DNA of 64,000 nt, taken from assembly GCF_036227225.1 (NCBI RefSeq), contig NZ_CP109444.1:62001-126000 (forward strand), read 5' to 3'. The notes under the pieces were generated by a model, which saw nothing but the letters and a program-made list of their open reading frames with translations, ran no database searches and was not told where the DNA came from. This DNA comes from Streptomyces sp. NBC_01478. GTDB taxonomy: Bacteria; Actinomycetota; Actinomycetes; Streptomycetales; Streptomycetaceae. The translations under genes were made by a program, and so were the position numbers. Shown in pieces: positions 8,300 through 15,560 of the stretch; position 1 is the first letter of the stretch; each line of letters begins with the position of its first letter.

Positions 8300-9033
8300 C
8301 CGACCGACATCCCGCCATCGACGGCCAGGATCTGGCCGGTCACCCAGGAAGCGTCCGGGTCGGCCAGGGCAACGATCCACCGTGCGACCTCCGCGGCGGT
8401 TCCACGGCGCTTGAGCGGCAGACTCGCGGCCTCGGCCGCCTTGATCTGCTCGACCACCTCCGGGTTGGCGATCGTGGAGAGAATGTCGGACTCGGTCGGG
8501 CCGGGCGCGATCGCGTTGACCCGGATTTTACGCGGGGCCAGTTCTGCTGCCCAGCAACGCGTCAGATACCCCAGCGTGGACTTGCTCGCGGCGTAGTAGA
8601 GCGGCCCGCCGGTGGGTTTGTGCGCGATGGCGCTGGTGACGTTGACGATGCTGCCACCGTCGGCCAGTGCGTCCGCAGCTGCGGCCACCAGCTGGACCGG
8701 GCCGTGCACGTTGGTACGGAACAGCGCGTCCAGGTGGTCGGCGGTGATCTCCGCCGTGCCTACGGGAGAAAGCATGCCCGCGTTGTTGACCAGCGCGTCC
8801 AGCCGTCCGAACTCAGCGAGGGTTGCCTGGACCATGTCCCTCGCGGAGCCATCGGCGGAGACATCCCCGACGTGCACCGCTATCGAGTCACGTCCTTTCG
8901 CTATCTCGCGCAGCGGGTCCTCACGGCGGCCAGTGATCATCACCGACCACCCTTGGTCAGCCAGCAGTTCGGCGGCAGCTCGCCCGATCCCGCTGCCACC
9001 ACCGGTAACGAGAGCAGTGCGTTGCGTCGTCAT
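8296..9033 (-). CDS. SDR-family NAD(P)-dependent oxidoreductase
   Basis: 245 residues: TGGGSGIG cofactor loop, NNAG, the catalytic Ser in VNVTSA, YYAASK for Tyr/Lys, and the C-terminal VTGQILAVDGG of classical SDRs. The start is the ATG at 9033 behind GAGGAGGACAGG; longer frames lack such a site. It is the first gene of an operon with the flavin monooxygenase. The pair could oxidise or reduce a hydroxylated substrate. Confidence 0.9.
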   Translation of the reverse strand: MTTQRTALVTGGGSGIGRAAAELLADQGWSVMITGRREDPLREIAKGRDSIAVHVGDVSADGSARDMVQATLAEFGRLDALVNNAGMLSPVGTAEITADHLDALFRTNVHGPVQLVAAAADALADGGSIVNVTSAIAHKPTGGPLYYAASKSTLGYLTRCWAAELAPRKIRVNAIAPGPTESDILSTIANPEVVEQIKAAEAASLPLKRRGTAAEVARWIVALADPDASWVTGQILAVDGGMSVG

Positions 9034-9062
9034 CCTGTCCTCCTCTGCGTCCTCACGGACGC

Positions 9063-9088
9063 TAATAGCGAATGATCTTTCGCTATTA
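9063..9088. promoter_or_regulatory. TetR-type operator (10-bp inverted repeat)
   Basis: TAATAGCGAA (9063-9072) and TTCGCTATTA (9079-9088) are perfect inverted arms around 6 nt. The site lies 30 bp upstream of the SDR start, in the divergent intergenic region with the TetR gene at 9378. Size and placement are typical of an autoregulating TetR repressor. Confidence 0.75.
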
Positions 9089-9377
9089 AAGAGACCGCCG
9101 ACCGTACCCGTCAAGCAGAGGTCGCTGTCTGCCTCGCTCAGCGAAGGACCGCCAAGAAGCAGTCGGACGATCTCCCGCCCGGGGACAGCCGAAGCCCGAC
9201 AGAGGGGCGGCGATGGGTAGGCTCTCCCCCGCACATGACATTCACCGGTCGGGCTCAGAAATGCATCGATGACGGGCCGAGGCCCGGCTGGGGCATCGGT
9301 TCTCACCCGGCACAATCTCGTGCAAGAATCTTGTTTCCCGCAGTCCCCCTGTTCCTGCCACTCCCCCGGCTTGCACC

Positions 9378-9971
9378 ATGCCTCGTATATCGACTGACCG
9401 ACGCTCGCGCGTACGTCGTGCCATCATCGACGCCGCCGCGGACTGCTTCGCGCGCAAGGGCTTCGCCGCCACGTCTATGCCGGAGATCTGTGCGGCGGCG
9501 AACATGTCCGTGGGTGGCATCTACCGCCACTTCGCGAGCAGGGAAGACCTGATCAATGCAGTGTTCGAGGCCATCCGCGCACCAGTCGTCGCAGCCCTCG
9601 ACGAGGCCGCGCAGGGCCCTGATGTCCTCGACACAGCGGAAGTGATCGACCTCGTGCACAACACTCTGATACAGAGTGCGCCAGGCTCGGCACCGCGGCT
9701 TATAGTGGGTCAGTTCTGGGCTGAACTCCTCCGGGATCCGACCCACCCCGGCCCGCACCAGCCGCTGGCTACGGCGCTGCACGCAGCGCTGACCCGACTC
9801 GTCGCACGGGCGAATCCGGACGCCCCTGAACCCGAGCGGCTCGCCGTCGCCCTGATAGCGGCAGGCATGGGGGTTTTCCTTACCCAGAGCATTGTCGATG
9901 CGAAGGCGTCGACCCGCGAACTGATCGACGCAATGTCAGTACTCCTCCGACACGGCCCGACCCTGACCTGA
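9378..9971 (+). CDS. TetR/AcrR-family repressor
   Basis: 197 residues. The HTH occupies residues ~10-55 (AIIDAAADCFARKGFAATSM, PEICAAANMSVGGIYRHFAS, REDLINAVFE). The C-terminal ~130 residues are an all-helical ligand domain without recognisable specificity. It is divergent from the SDR-monooxygenase operon and very probably its repressor through the palindrome at 9063-9088. Confidence 0.9.
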   Translation: MPRISTDRRSRVRRAIIDAAADCFARKGFAATSMPEICAAANMSVGGIYRHFASREDLINAVFEAIRAPVVAALDEAAQGPDVLDTAEVIDLVHNTLIQSAPGSAPRLIVGQFWAELLRDPTHPGPHQPLATALHAALTRLVARANPDAPEPERLAVALIAAGMGVFLTQSIVDAKASTRELIDAMSVLLRHGPTLT

Positions 9972-10021
9972 CCCGCGCACTCGATACCCGGCACGCAGCG
10001 ACCGTGCACGGAACACTCGCC

Positions 10022-10786
10022 TCACAGCGCGAAGCAATGGGGGACGACTACATCGTGGTGCGTGCAGAGGCTGGCGGAACGAGCCTCAGTACGGCCGGGC
10101 ATTCCACGTCCGGTACTGCGGTTCTTGCCTTCTACAGTCAGTCTGCGCAGATCGGCCGCGTCGGTCGGGTGCGGTAGTTGGGGAGCCACGGCGGTGCTGT
10201 CCTGGCGGACCTTATGCCAGGCATCGATCCACGGCCGCTGCTCGACCCCCGCGACGCCACAAGCATCCAGGAACCCCGTGAGCTGCCGCACGCTGCAAGG
10301 AACCCTTCCCCGCCGGACGATGCGGTGTGCCGTGCTGTGCGGCAGTTTTCCGTAGCCGCCAGCCAGTTCCTCCATCCGCTGGAACGAGGGGGCACCGGCC
10401 TTCTCGTACAGTTCACACAGCGCCGCGCTCATCTCGGCCCGGTCGGCGATGACTTCGACCGCAGGAGCCTGCGGCCGCCGAGTACCACTGTCGGCCCGTC
10501 GCTCTTCATACCGGGCCACGCGCCACAGCCTACGGGCTTCGGCGAGGGCTTCATCGGGGCTGTGGCCCTGCGCAGCAGCGCATACGCGGACGAAGTCGAG
10601 GACGACGCCCTCGCCGGGAGTTGTCCTGCCCGACGCGGCCCGGCTGAGGGTGGTCTTGTCGTGGGTGCTGAATCCGGCGAGCTGACTGTAGGTCAGCCCG
10701 GCCTGCCGTCGTTGTCCTCGCAGGTACTCTGCGAGGACAACGACGGCAGGAACAGTGCTGCTGATCGGCTTCTCCTGCCGCCCCAT
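10022..10786 (-). CDS. Helix-turn-helix (XRE-like) protein
   Basis: 254 residues. Residues ~15-65 form a Cro/C1-type HTH (LAEYLRGQRRQAGLTYSQLA, GFSTHDKTTLSRAASGRTTP). A second segment (LPHSTAHRIVRRGRVPCSVRQ) could be another HTH. This two-part layout is common in uncharacterised Streptomyces regulators. It starts 14 nt after the stop of the small membrane protein gene at 10801, so the two probably form an operon. Confidence 0.7.
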   Translation of the reverse strand: MGRQEKPISSTVPAVVVLAEYLRGQRRQAGLTYSQLAGFSTHDKTTLSRAASGRTTPGEGVVLDFVRVCAAAQGHSPDEALAEARRLWRVARYEERRADSGTRRPQAPAVEVIADRAEMSAALCELYEKAGAPSFQRMEELAGGYGKLPHSTAHRIVRRGRVPCSVRQLTGFLDACGVAGVEQRPWIDAWHKVRQDSTAVAPQLPHPTDAADLRRLTVEGKNRSTGRGMPGRTEARSASLCTHHDVVVPHCFAL

Positions 10787-10800
10787 GGCCGGACCGCCCG

Positions 10801-11097
10801 TCAGTCGGACGGGTCGGACGGGTCGAACAGGGCACGCAGCGCCGCGCGCAAGCGGCTGGAGCTTCCGGTGGTGACGGCTGCCACGACGGCCGCCGCAGCC
10901 AGGCCGGCCCCCAGGATCAGCTTCAGGACGGCGCTCAGAGCCAGGCCCACCATCACCACGAGGAACGCCGTGACCACGATGGCCACGATGATGACGGCTG
11001 CCTCGGCACCGCCCAGACGGCTACGGCCGGAACCGCTTTCCGGCTTCTGTGCTACACCGTGTAGTTCCGGTGCGTGGTTATGGTTCTTGCTGCTCAT
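10801..11097 (-). CDS. Small membrane protein
   Basis: 98 residues with a hydrophilic N-terminus and two adjacent hydrophobic stretches (AAVIIVAIVVTAFLVVMVGL and LKLILGAGLAAAAVVAAVTT), then a basic tail ending DPSDPSD. AGAAGGGGAATTTC precedes the ATG. No family recognised. The HTH gene 14 nt downstream suggests a membrane-linked regulatory pair. Confidence 0.6.
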   Translation of the reverse strand: MSSKNHNHAPELHGVAQKPESGSGRSRLGGAEAAVIIVAIVVTAFLVVMVGLALSAVLKLILGAGLAAAAVVAAVTTGSSSRLRAALRALFDPSDPSD

Positions 11098-11493
11098 GAA
11101 ATTCCCCTTCTGCCGGGGCCCCTTTTCGGGGGCACCGGCGTGCTACTGGCTCCAAGGTGGTTGACGGACTGCCAAGCGGTTGGCGCCACTGTGGGGTTGG
11201 CATTCCGTACGGATTCGAGGATCTCAAAAAAGTCCCTTCATAGGGAGTCGAGTTGGGTACGTCTCTGCGCCAGGGGACATTGGTGCAGCGGTATCCCGCA
11301 TATGCGAGGTTCGCTGCTGTTCCTGAAACTTCCTGAACGATTCATGAAGCGGTGTTCCGGCAGCTCAGGAAGTGCGCGGCAGTCGATGAGCCCTCAGAGG
11401 GAACCAGTTGGTGTGGGGCTGTCCCAATCGGCTGCTTGACTCGATCACCAGGAGACCGTCACTGTGGTCTGAAAGCTACGACCCGCCGAGAGG

Positions 11494-11617
11494 TAGGATC
11501 GCAGGAATACCCTGATTGCTACTGGCTCCAACCACAGCACAAGGGGAAATAAGCGGTCTCGTGTTGGCGCACGGAACCGCCGGAAGCCGGTATCCCGGAA
11601 ACGGGAGCCGGCTTTTT
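11494..11617 (+). ncRNA. Possible small RNA unit (-10 box to terminator)
   Basis: The 665-bp gap 11098-11763 has no convincing gene. On the plus strand TAGGAT (11494-11499) could be a -10 box. About 110 nt later an intrinsic-type terminator follows: AGCCGG/TCCCG arms, a GAAA loop and CGGGA/CCGGCT ending in TTTTT (11585-11617). No plus-strand gene lies upstream, so a short untranslated transcript is the simplest reading. A 15-bp direct repeat TGCTACTGGCTCCAA occurs at 11141 and 11517. This is inference only. Confidence 0.3.
11585..11617 (+). terminator. Intrinsic terminator
   Basis: A two-part GC-rich stem closed by a GAAA tetraloop is followed directly by TTTTT on the plus strand, a textbook rho-independent shape that is rare in this genome. 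Confidence 0.65.
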
Positions 11618-11763
11618 CCGTACCTGGGACGTCCGGGCACCAATAGGCCGGCCCCCAGGAGCCACTGCAGAAGCAGAAAACCACTGAGGAACAGAAGACG
11701 GCCCCGTCTCCTTCCTCGGGTACCGACCAGACGGACGGCCTGTACCCGAGGAAGGCAAGAAGG

Positions 11764-12399
11764 TCAGTCCCCTGAGAGCGGACCCCAGAACTCGGGACCG
11801 GCGATGCCGTCAGGATCCTGCCCCATGTCCTTCTGGAACGCCTTGAGAGCATCCCGGGTACGTGCTCCGAAGATCCCGTCCACCGTCAGCGGATGACCGG
11901 ACTGCGACAGATAGTTCTGCAGCTTGACCACGCACGGCGTAGCCGACCCCATGCCGACCAGCGTGTCCATGCACGCGGCCGGGGAGCCGTTCGCCAGGTA
12001 CGACCGCGTCTGTGCGTCGGCCACCCCGGTCGAGGGCAGCGACCGGTAGGTCTGGAACGCCTGGACTGCCGCCGCCGTCTTGGACCCGTAGATGCCGTCC
12101 ACGGACAGGCCGGCGCCGTCCCACTGGTTGTGCGCGTGCGGATCGTTGAGATAGCTCTGCAGCACGCGCACGCAGGCGCCCCGCGAGCCGGTGTGCAGGT
12201 CACCGCAGTTCTCCAGCGGTCCCGCCGACGGAAGGACGAAGGAGTCCTCCGCCACCGCCGCGACGGGCTTCGCACCGGACTCGGACTTGACCCCGGATCC
12301 GCAGGCCGTCGCCCCGGCCAGGACCAGAGCTGTCAGGACCCCGCAGCCCGCAGCCTTGAGCCCCCGCGCCGCCGTCCCACTTCGAAAGGTCAATGCCAT
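11764..12399 (-). CDS. Putative lipoprotein with two peptidoglycan-binding domains
   Basis: 211 residues. A signal peptide (VLTALVLAGATAC) ends at Cys33, a possible lipidation site, although Ala at -3 is not ideal. Two PG_binding_1-like repeats follow: ~70-130 (VRVLQSYLN, GLSVDGIYGSKTAAAVQAFQ) and ~150-205 (VVKLQNYLSQSGHPLTVDG, IFGARTRDALKAFQ). The protein probably binds the wall from outside the membrane. No catalytic domain is present. Confidence 0.8.
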   Translation of the reverse strand: MALTFRSGTAARGLKAAGCGVLTALVLAGATACGSGVKSESGAKPVAAVAEDSFVLPSAGPLENCGDLHTGSRGACVRVLQSYLNDPHAHNQWDGAGLSVDGIYGSKTAAAVQAFQTYRSLPSTGVADAQTRSYLANGSPAACMDTLVGMGSATPCVVKLQNYLSQSGHPLTVDGIFGARTRDALKAFQKDMGQDPDGIAGPEFWGPLSGD

Positions 12400-12592
12400 G
12401 TTTCCCTCCAGAGGATTGTCGGCGTCACTCCGCCCCGTACGAAGTGACCACCGGTCGACACACCATGACGCTCCGTTAGTGGCACTATTGGGGTCAAGAC
12501 TCAGCCCGGCGTAAAGAGTTCATGAATGTTCACGGGGGGTCTGACCTGGGAGAACCGGCTTCCACGGCCAGACGAGGGGGAGGCATCCCGTC

Positions 12593-13342
12593 ATGGGATC
12601 GGCACGACAGGACAGCAGCTATGGCGACTTCCTAAAGCGAAAGCAGGAGCAGCTCAAGAACGATCCGAAGCGGACGCAGGAGAGCTTCGGGCAGGCATGC
12701 AAACGCTCTGCCGCCTGGGCCAGCAACTTTTTCAACAGGGCGGACAGAGCACCTGAGAGGGAGTACGTCGACGCGTTCGCCAGGACCATCGGGCGCGACC
12801 CTCATGCCGAGTGGGAAGAGTGGAATTCGGCCTGGGAGGACAGATTCCGGCAAGAAGAACCGGCGGCCTCAGAAGAAGACCGTCCCTGGGGCAATCGGTT
12901 CCGGAACCGGAAATTCCTCGTTACCTCTGTACTCGGCGCGACCGTCCTCGCGGTGATACTGGTCCTGACCGTGTTCCCGGACAAGCATCCGCCGTCCTCT
13001 TCTTGCACGCTGACCTCCTGCCGAGGCAAAGAACCCAACGGACACTGCGACGAGGGCGTGCAGACAATCGCGGAGCAGGATCGGAAGACTCCAGGGCCGA
13101 TCACGGTGGTGGTCCGCTGGAACAGCAAGTGCCAGGCTGCCTGGGCAAAAGCATGGGGCGACTACGTGAAGCAGGGCGACAAAGTGACGGTGTCCGTGGA
13201 CGGGGGTGTGTCGGAGTCCAGGAAGGTCAACTACGGGACTGACCAGCACACCATGATGGTTCCGCGTACAGAGATTCAGCGCGTACGCGCATGCTGGGAA
13301 CGCGCAGGTGACCAGGTCTGCACCAAGTGGTTCCCCGGATAG
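12593..13342 (+). CDS. DUF2690-type membrane protein with HTH-like cytoplasmic part
   Basis: 249 residues. The N-terminal ~100 residues are helical and charged, resembling the HTH part of such proteins. One transmembrane helix (VTSVLGATVLAVILVLTVF, ~105-125) leads to an extracellular domain with Cys in CTLTSC, HCDEG, NSKC, RACWE and QVC, plus TVVVRWNSKCQAAWA, the signature of actinobacterial DUF2690 proteins. Role unknown. GGGGGAGG lies ahead of the ATG. Confidence 0.7.
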   Translation: MGSARQDSSYGDFLKRKQEQLKNDPKRTQESFGQACKRSAAWASNFFNRADRAPEREYVDAFARTIGRDPHAEWEEWNSAWEDRFRQEEPAASEEDRPWGNRFRNRKFLVTSVLGATVLAVILVLTVFPDKHPPSSSCTLTSCRGKEPNGHCDEGVQTIAEQDRKTPGPITVVVRWNSKCQAAWAKAWGDYVKQGDKVTVSVDGGVSESRKVNYGTDQHTMMVPRTEIQRVRACWERAGDQVCTKWFPG

Positions 13343-13358
13343 GCAGGCAACTCATTCA

Positions 13359-13545
13359 TCTCCTGCTGTCACCAGGTGCAAGCAGGCTGGTGACCTCGGC
13401 GATCGCCTCCGCCGAGGGATGAAAGTAGCGCCGTACGTTCTCCGCCTTCCTATGGCGCCAGCCTGGCCATGAGCATCGCCAGGCTGACGCCGGCTTCATC
13501 CGGGCCCGTCGCCCCGAGCACGGCGGCCCCGCCCTTGAGCCGGTG
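13359..13545 (-). pseudogene. Tyrosine integrase C-terminal remnant
   Basis: Two minus frames joined by a frameshift read [26 protein letters not shown] and then [20 protein letters not shown] and [12 protein letters not shown] before a stop. This matches the end of phage-type tyrosine recombinases, including the region of the catalytic Tyr. The upstream part is missing. It abuts the nitrilase fragment that follows, marking an old integration scar. Confidence 0.6.
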
Positions 13546-13621
13546 GTGGCCGGAGATCATGGCCGTCCTCCTCGTCGACGCCGTGGTGTACGTGGCCATG
13601 CTGGCGGCCCCGGACGTGGGC

Positions 13622-13790
13622 AGATGCTTCGTCATCGCCCCGAGCCAGGTAATCGGCGAACGGGCCATCGAGACGTTCGCGACCAATGACGAACAGCGCG
13701 CTCTGCTGACCACTGGCGCCGGCAACTCCCGCATCTACGGCCCCGACGGATCGCCCATGGGAAAGACCCTCGACGAGTACGCCGAGCCCG
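13622..13790 (+). pseudogene. Nitrilase fragment (internal segment)
   Basis: The frame reads CFVIAPSQVIGERAIETF, ATNDEQRALLTTGAGNSRIY and GPDGSPMGKTLDEYAE. It is nearly identical to the intact nitrilase at 27043-28077 in protein and DNA. It has neither the catalytic Glu-Lys-Cys region nor the C-terminus. It breaks off at DEYAE, exactly where the other broken copy at 33028-33290 begins. Confidence 0.85.
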
Positions 13791-13791
13791 C

Positions 13792-13932
13792 ATGTTCGCG
13801 TCCGACCGCGAACTGCGTGCCGCCCGCATGACCGCCAGCCTCAGCACAGCCGTGAAAGCCCTCGCCGAAGAACTCGGCGCCGCTCCCGACGGCATCGGTC
13901 CCCCGCATCGCGACCGCCACGGCTTTCCTTGA
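13792..13932 (+). CDS. Short ORF of unknown origin
   Basis: 46 codons (MFASDRELRAARMTASLSTA...) immediately after the nitrilase fragment and overlapping its junction. The helical stretch TAVKALAEELG is all that stands out. It is probably the torn end of another gene rather than a functional one. Confidence 0.2.
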   Translation: MFASDRELRAARMTASLSTAVKALAEELGAAPDGIGPPHRDRHGFP

Positions 13933-13985
13933 AGCCGGGATGCCAACTCTCAGAGGCCCGGGACGCGATGCCGGGTCAACACTGG

Positions 13986-14020
13986 CGCGGAGCCAGGCAC
14001 GCGGGGTGCCCGGCTCCGCG
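13986..14020. terminator. Strong stem-loop downstream of the HD gene
   Basis: CGCGGAGCC and GGCTCCGCG enclose an inner GGCAC/GTGCC pairing. It lies 68 nt past the stop of the minus-strand HD gene. The plus side continues TCTTCTTCG, so it could act in either direction. Confidence 0.45.
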
Positions 14021-14087
14021 TCTTCTTCGTCGCAGCTGCCCGCCGACAAACGGTCCGGCACCCGACCGCAGCTACCGCGAGACGTCG

Positions 14088-14750
14088 TTACTCCGGACGC
14101 ACCGGGGCGGCGACCAGTTCGTCCAGCCCGGGGAACGGATTGTCCGGCCGGTGCTTGCGATACACGGCGTCGACGTACGACAACGGCGCCCACTTGGAAG
14201 GCTGCTCGTCGATCTGATGGACGAGCAGCGCATGGAAGTTGTTCCGCAGATCCAGATAGGGAAACGCCTCGTGCGCCGCGTCCACTACCGCCCGGTCCAC
14301 ATCCTCGATACCGAAAGCGAACAGGTCGGCACCAGTACCGAAATGCAAGAGAGCGGCGACAGTATGCTTGTGGGGCGCGATCCCCCCGGAGCTGTGCAAC
14401 GCCACCGCGTCCCAGATCTGGTCGGCGGCGGCATCCGACAGCCCATGCTCTCGGGCGAATCGAGCGGCCCGGAACGCACTGTCCACCTCGAACCGGTTCG
14501 GTCCCTGCCCCTCGTCGGTCAGGCCGATGTCGTGCAGCACCGTGGCGAGGAAGAGCGTCTCGTCGTCGTAGTCCACCCCGGCAGTGAGGTTCTTGGCGGT
14601 GGCGATACTACGAGCGTAGAAGTAAGTGCGGACAGTGTGGTTGAGCAGCCAATCCGGAGAGTGCTCGGCAGCGAAGGCGACAGCGGCCTCCGTAGCAGCC
14701 GTACGCGGCCACCCTCCGATCTTCTCCGGCAGATCCTCGAGCACGCTCAC
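14088..14750 (-). CDS. HD-domain protein (cyanamide hydratase-like)
   Basis: 220 residues. Candidate metal ligands are His38 (NHTVRTYFYA), His73-Asp74 (TVLHDIGL) and His119 (WDAVALHSS); RFEVDSA also matches the family. It is paralogous to the HD proteins at 5880, 20595 and 52048 and most like the HD part of 5880 (DYDDE-LF preceding the HD motif). The GTG start overlaps the stop of the 42-residue ORF upstream (GTGA). A broken GlxA gene diverges from it, the same pairing as at 20.6-22.3 kb. Confidence 0.85.
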   Translation of the reverse strand: MSVLEDLPEKIGGWPRTAATEAAVAFAAEHSPDWLLNHTVRTYFYARSIATAKNLTAGVDYDDETLFLATVLHDIGLTDEGQGPNRFEVDSAFRAARFAREHGLSDAAADQIWDAVALHSSGGIAPHKHTVAALLHFGTGADLFAFGIEDVDRAVVDAAHEAFPYLDLRNNFHALLVHQIDEQPSKWAPLSYVDAVYRKHRPDNPFPGLDELVAAPVRPE

Positions 14751-14875
14751 TTGGCCTCAGCCCCCAGTGCCAGGTGCTCGACGGCGACCGCCTCGGCCGG
14801 CCGCAGCTCACCCACGACGTTGGACTGCTCGAAGTAGGCGGGCTTCGGTGTCCACGTCTCGACTACTACGTACAT
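14747..14875 (-). CDS. 42-residue ORF coupled to the HD gene
   Basis: ATG at 14875 behind GCGAGGAGATATGCACC. The protein begins MYVVVETWTPKPAYFEQSN. Its TGA overlaps the GTG start of the HD gene. It may be a small partner protein or the N-terminal stub of a longer beta-strand-first protein. The good ribosome-binding site and the coupling argue that it is translated. Confidence 0.5.
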   Translation of the reverse strand: MYVVVETWTPKPAYFEQSNVVGELRPAEAVAVEHLALGAEAK

Positions 14876-14953
14876 GGTGCATATCTCCTCGCTAGTCATG
14901 ATCGGCGCGGCATGACCAGCCTAGGAAGACCGAGGCCGTCGCACGATGGCCAG

Positions 14954-15090
14954 ATGGACAATAACCCCAAGGATCCGGCCAAGGTCGCGGTGGTGGTGCA
15001 GCCGGGCTATGTCCTGTTGGACGTAGCCGTTCCCCAGCAGGTGTTCGGCCACTGGCCGGACTACGTGACCGCCTGCTGGCCTGGCGGCGC
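14954..15090 (+). pseudogene. GlxA-type regulator, N-terminal fragment
   Basis: From ATG 14954 the frame reads VAVVVQPGYVLLDVAVPQQV and FGHWPDYVTACWPGG. This aligns with the first ~45 residues of GlxA at 21299 (RVAVLALPGVLALDFGIPVQ, AFGTDPHYDVTVC). Homology then stops abruptly. The rest of the DJ-1 domain and the whole AraC domain are gone. Confidence 0.65.
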
Positions 15091-15110
15091 CCCCTGTAGT
15101 ACAGCGCGAC

Positions 15111-15405
15111 TTACGCCGGGGCGCGCACAAGCACGGTCTCGCAGGCGCCGCCGTCCTCGGAATGCACGGTGACCGGCACCGCGGCCTGCTGCGTGCGGTG
15201 GTCGTAGATGGCGTTCCGCTTCATGGGCGTGGCGTGCGCGACCGGGACTGACATGGGGCGCAGGGAGCCCCGTCGGACTTGGCCCGCGCCGGGCAAGCCC
15301 AGTTGATACGACGCCGAGGTGTCGCTCGGCAGGGCAACACCCCTGATCTTGCAGCCATTGGCGAGGTCGAGAGCAAGGTCGCCAAGGCGGGATGAAACGG
15401 AGCTT
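15111..15405 (-). pseudogene. Unrecognised gene end
   Basis: A minus frame after an in-frame TGA reads DLALDLANGCKIRGVALPSD, ASYQLGLPGAGQVRRGSLRP and NAIYDHRTQQAAVPVTVHSE, ending VLVRAPA. Codon bias looks protein-coding but no start with a ribosome-binding site exists. It is probably the 3' end of a lost gene. The rest of 15406-15560 shows nothing. Confidence 0.3.
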
Positions 15406-15560
15406 CAGGTGTCGGGGAACCGAGCAGGCCACGGCCCGCACCGATTGGGAAGCCCGCGCAAGAGGCAGTCATGACACGGCGGCGGCCGCGCATGAAGGTC
15501 TGCCCGTTGCGCGGATTCCAGTGGTGCGTGAACCCTCGCTCGCGGCGGCGCCTCCAGCGG

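Noticed and set aside
1..9033. A biosynthetic gene cluster at the left end
   Set aside because: There are regulators and tailoring-type enzymes but no core polyketide, peptide or terpene synthase.
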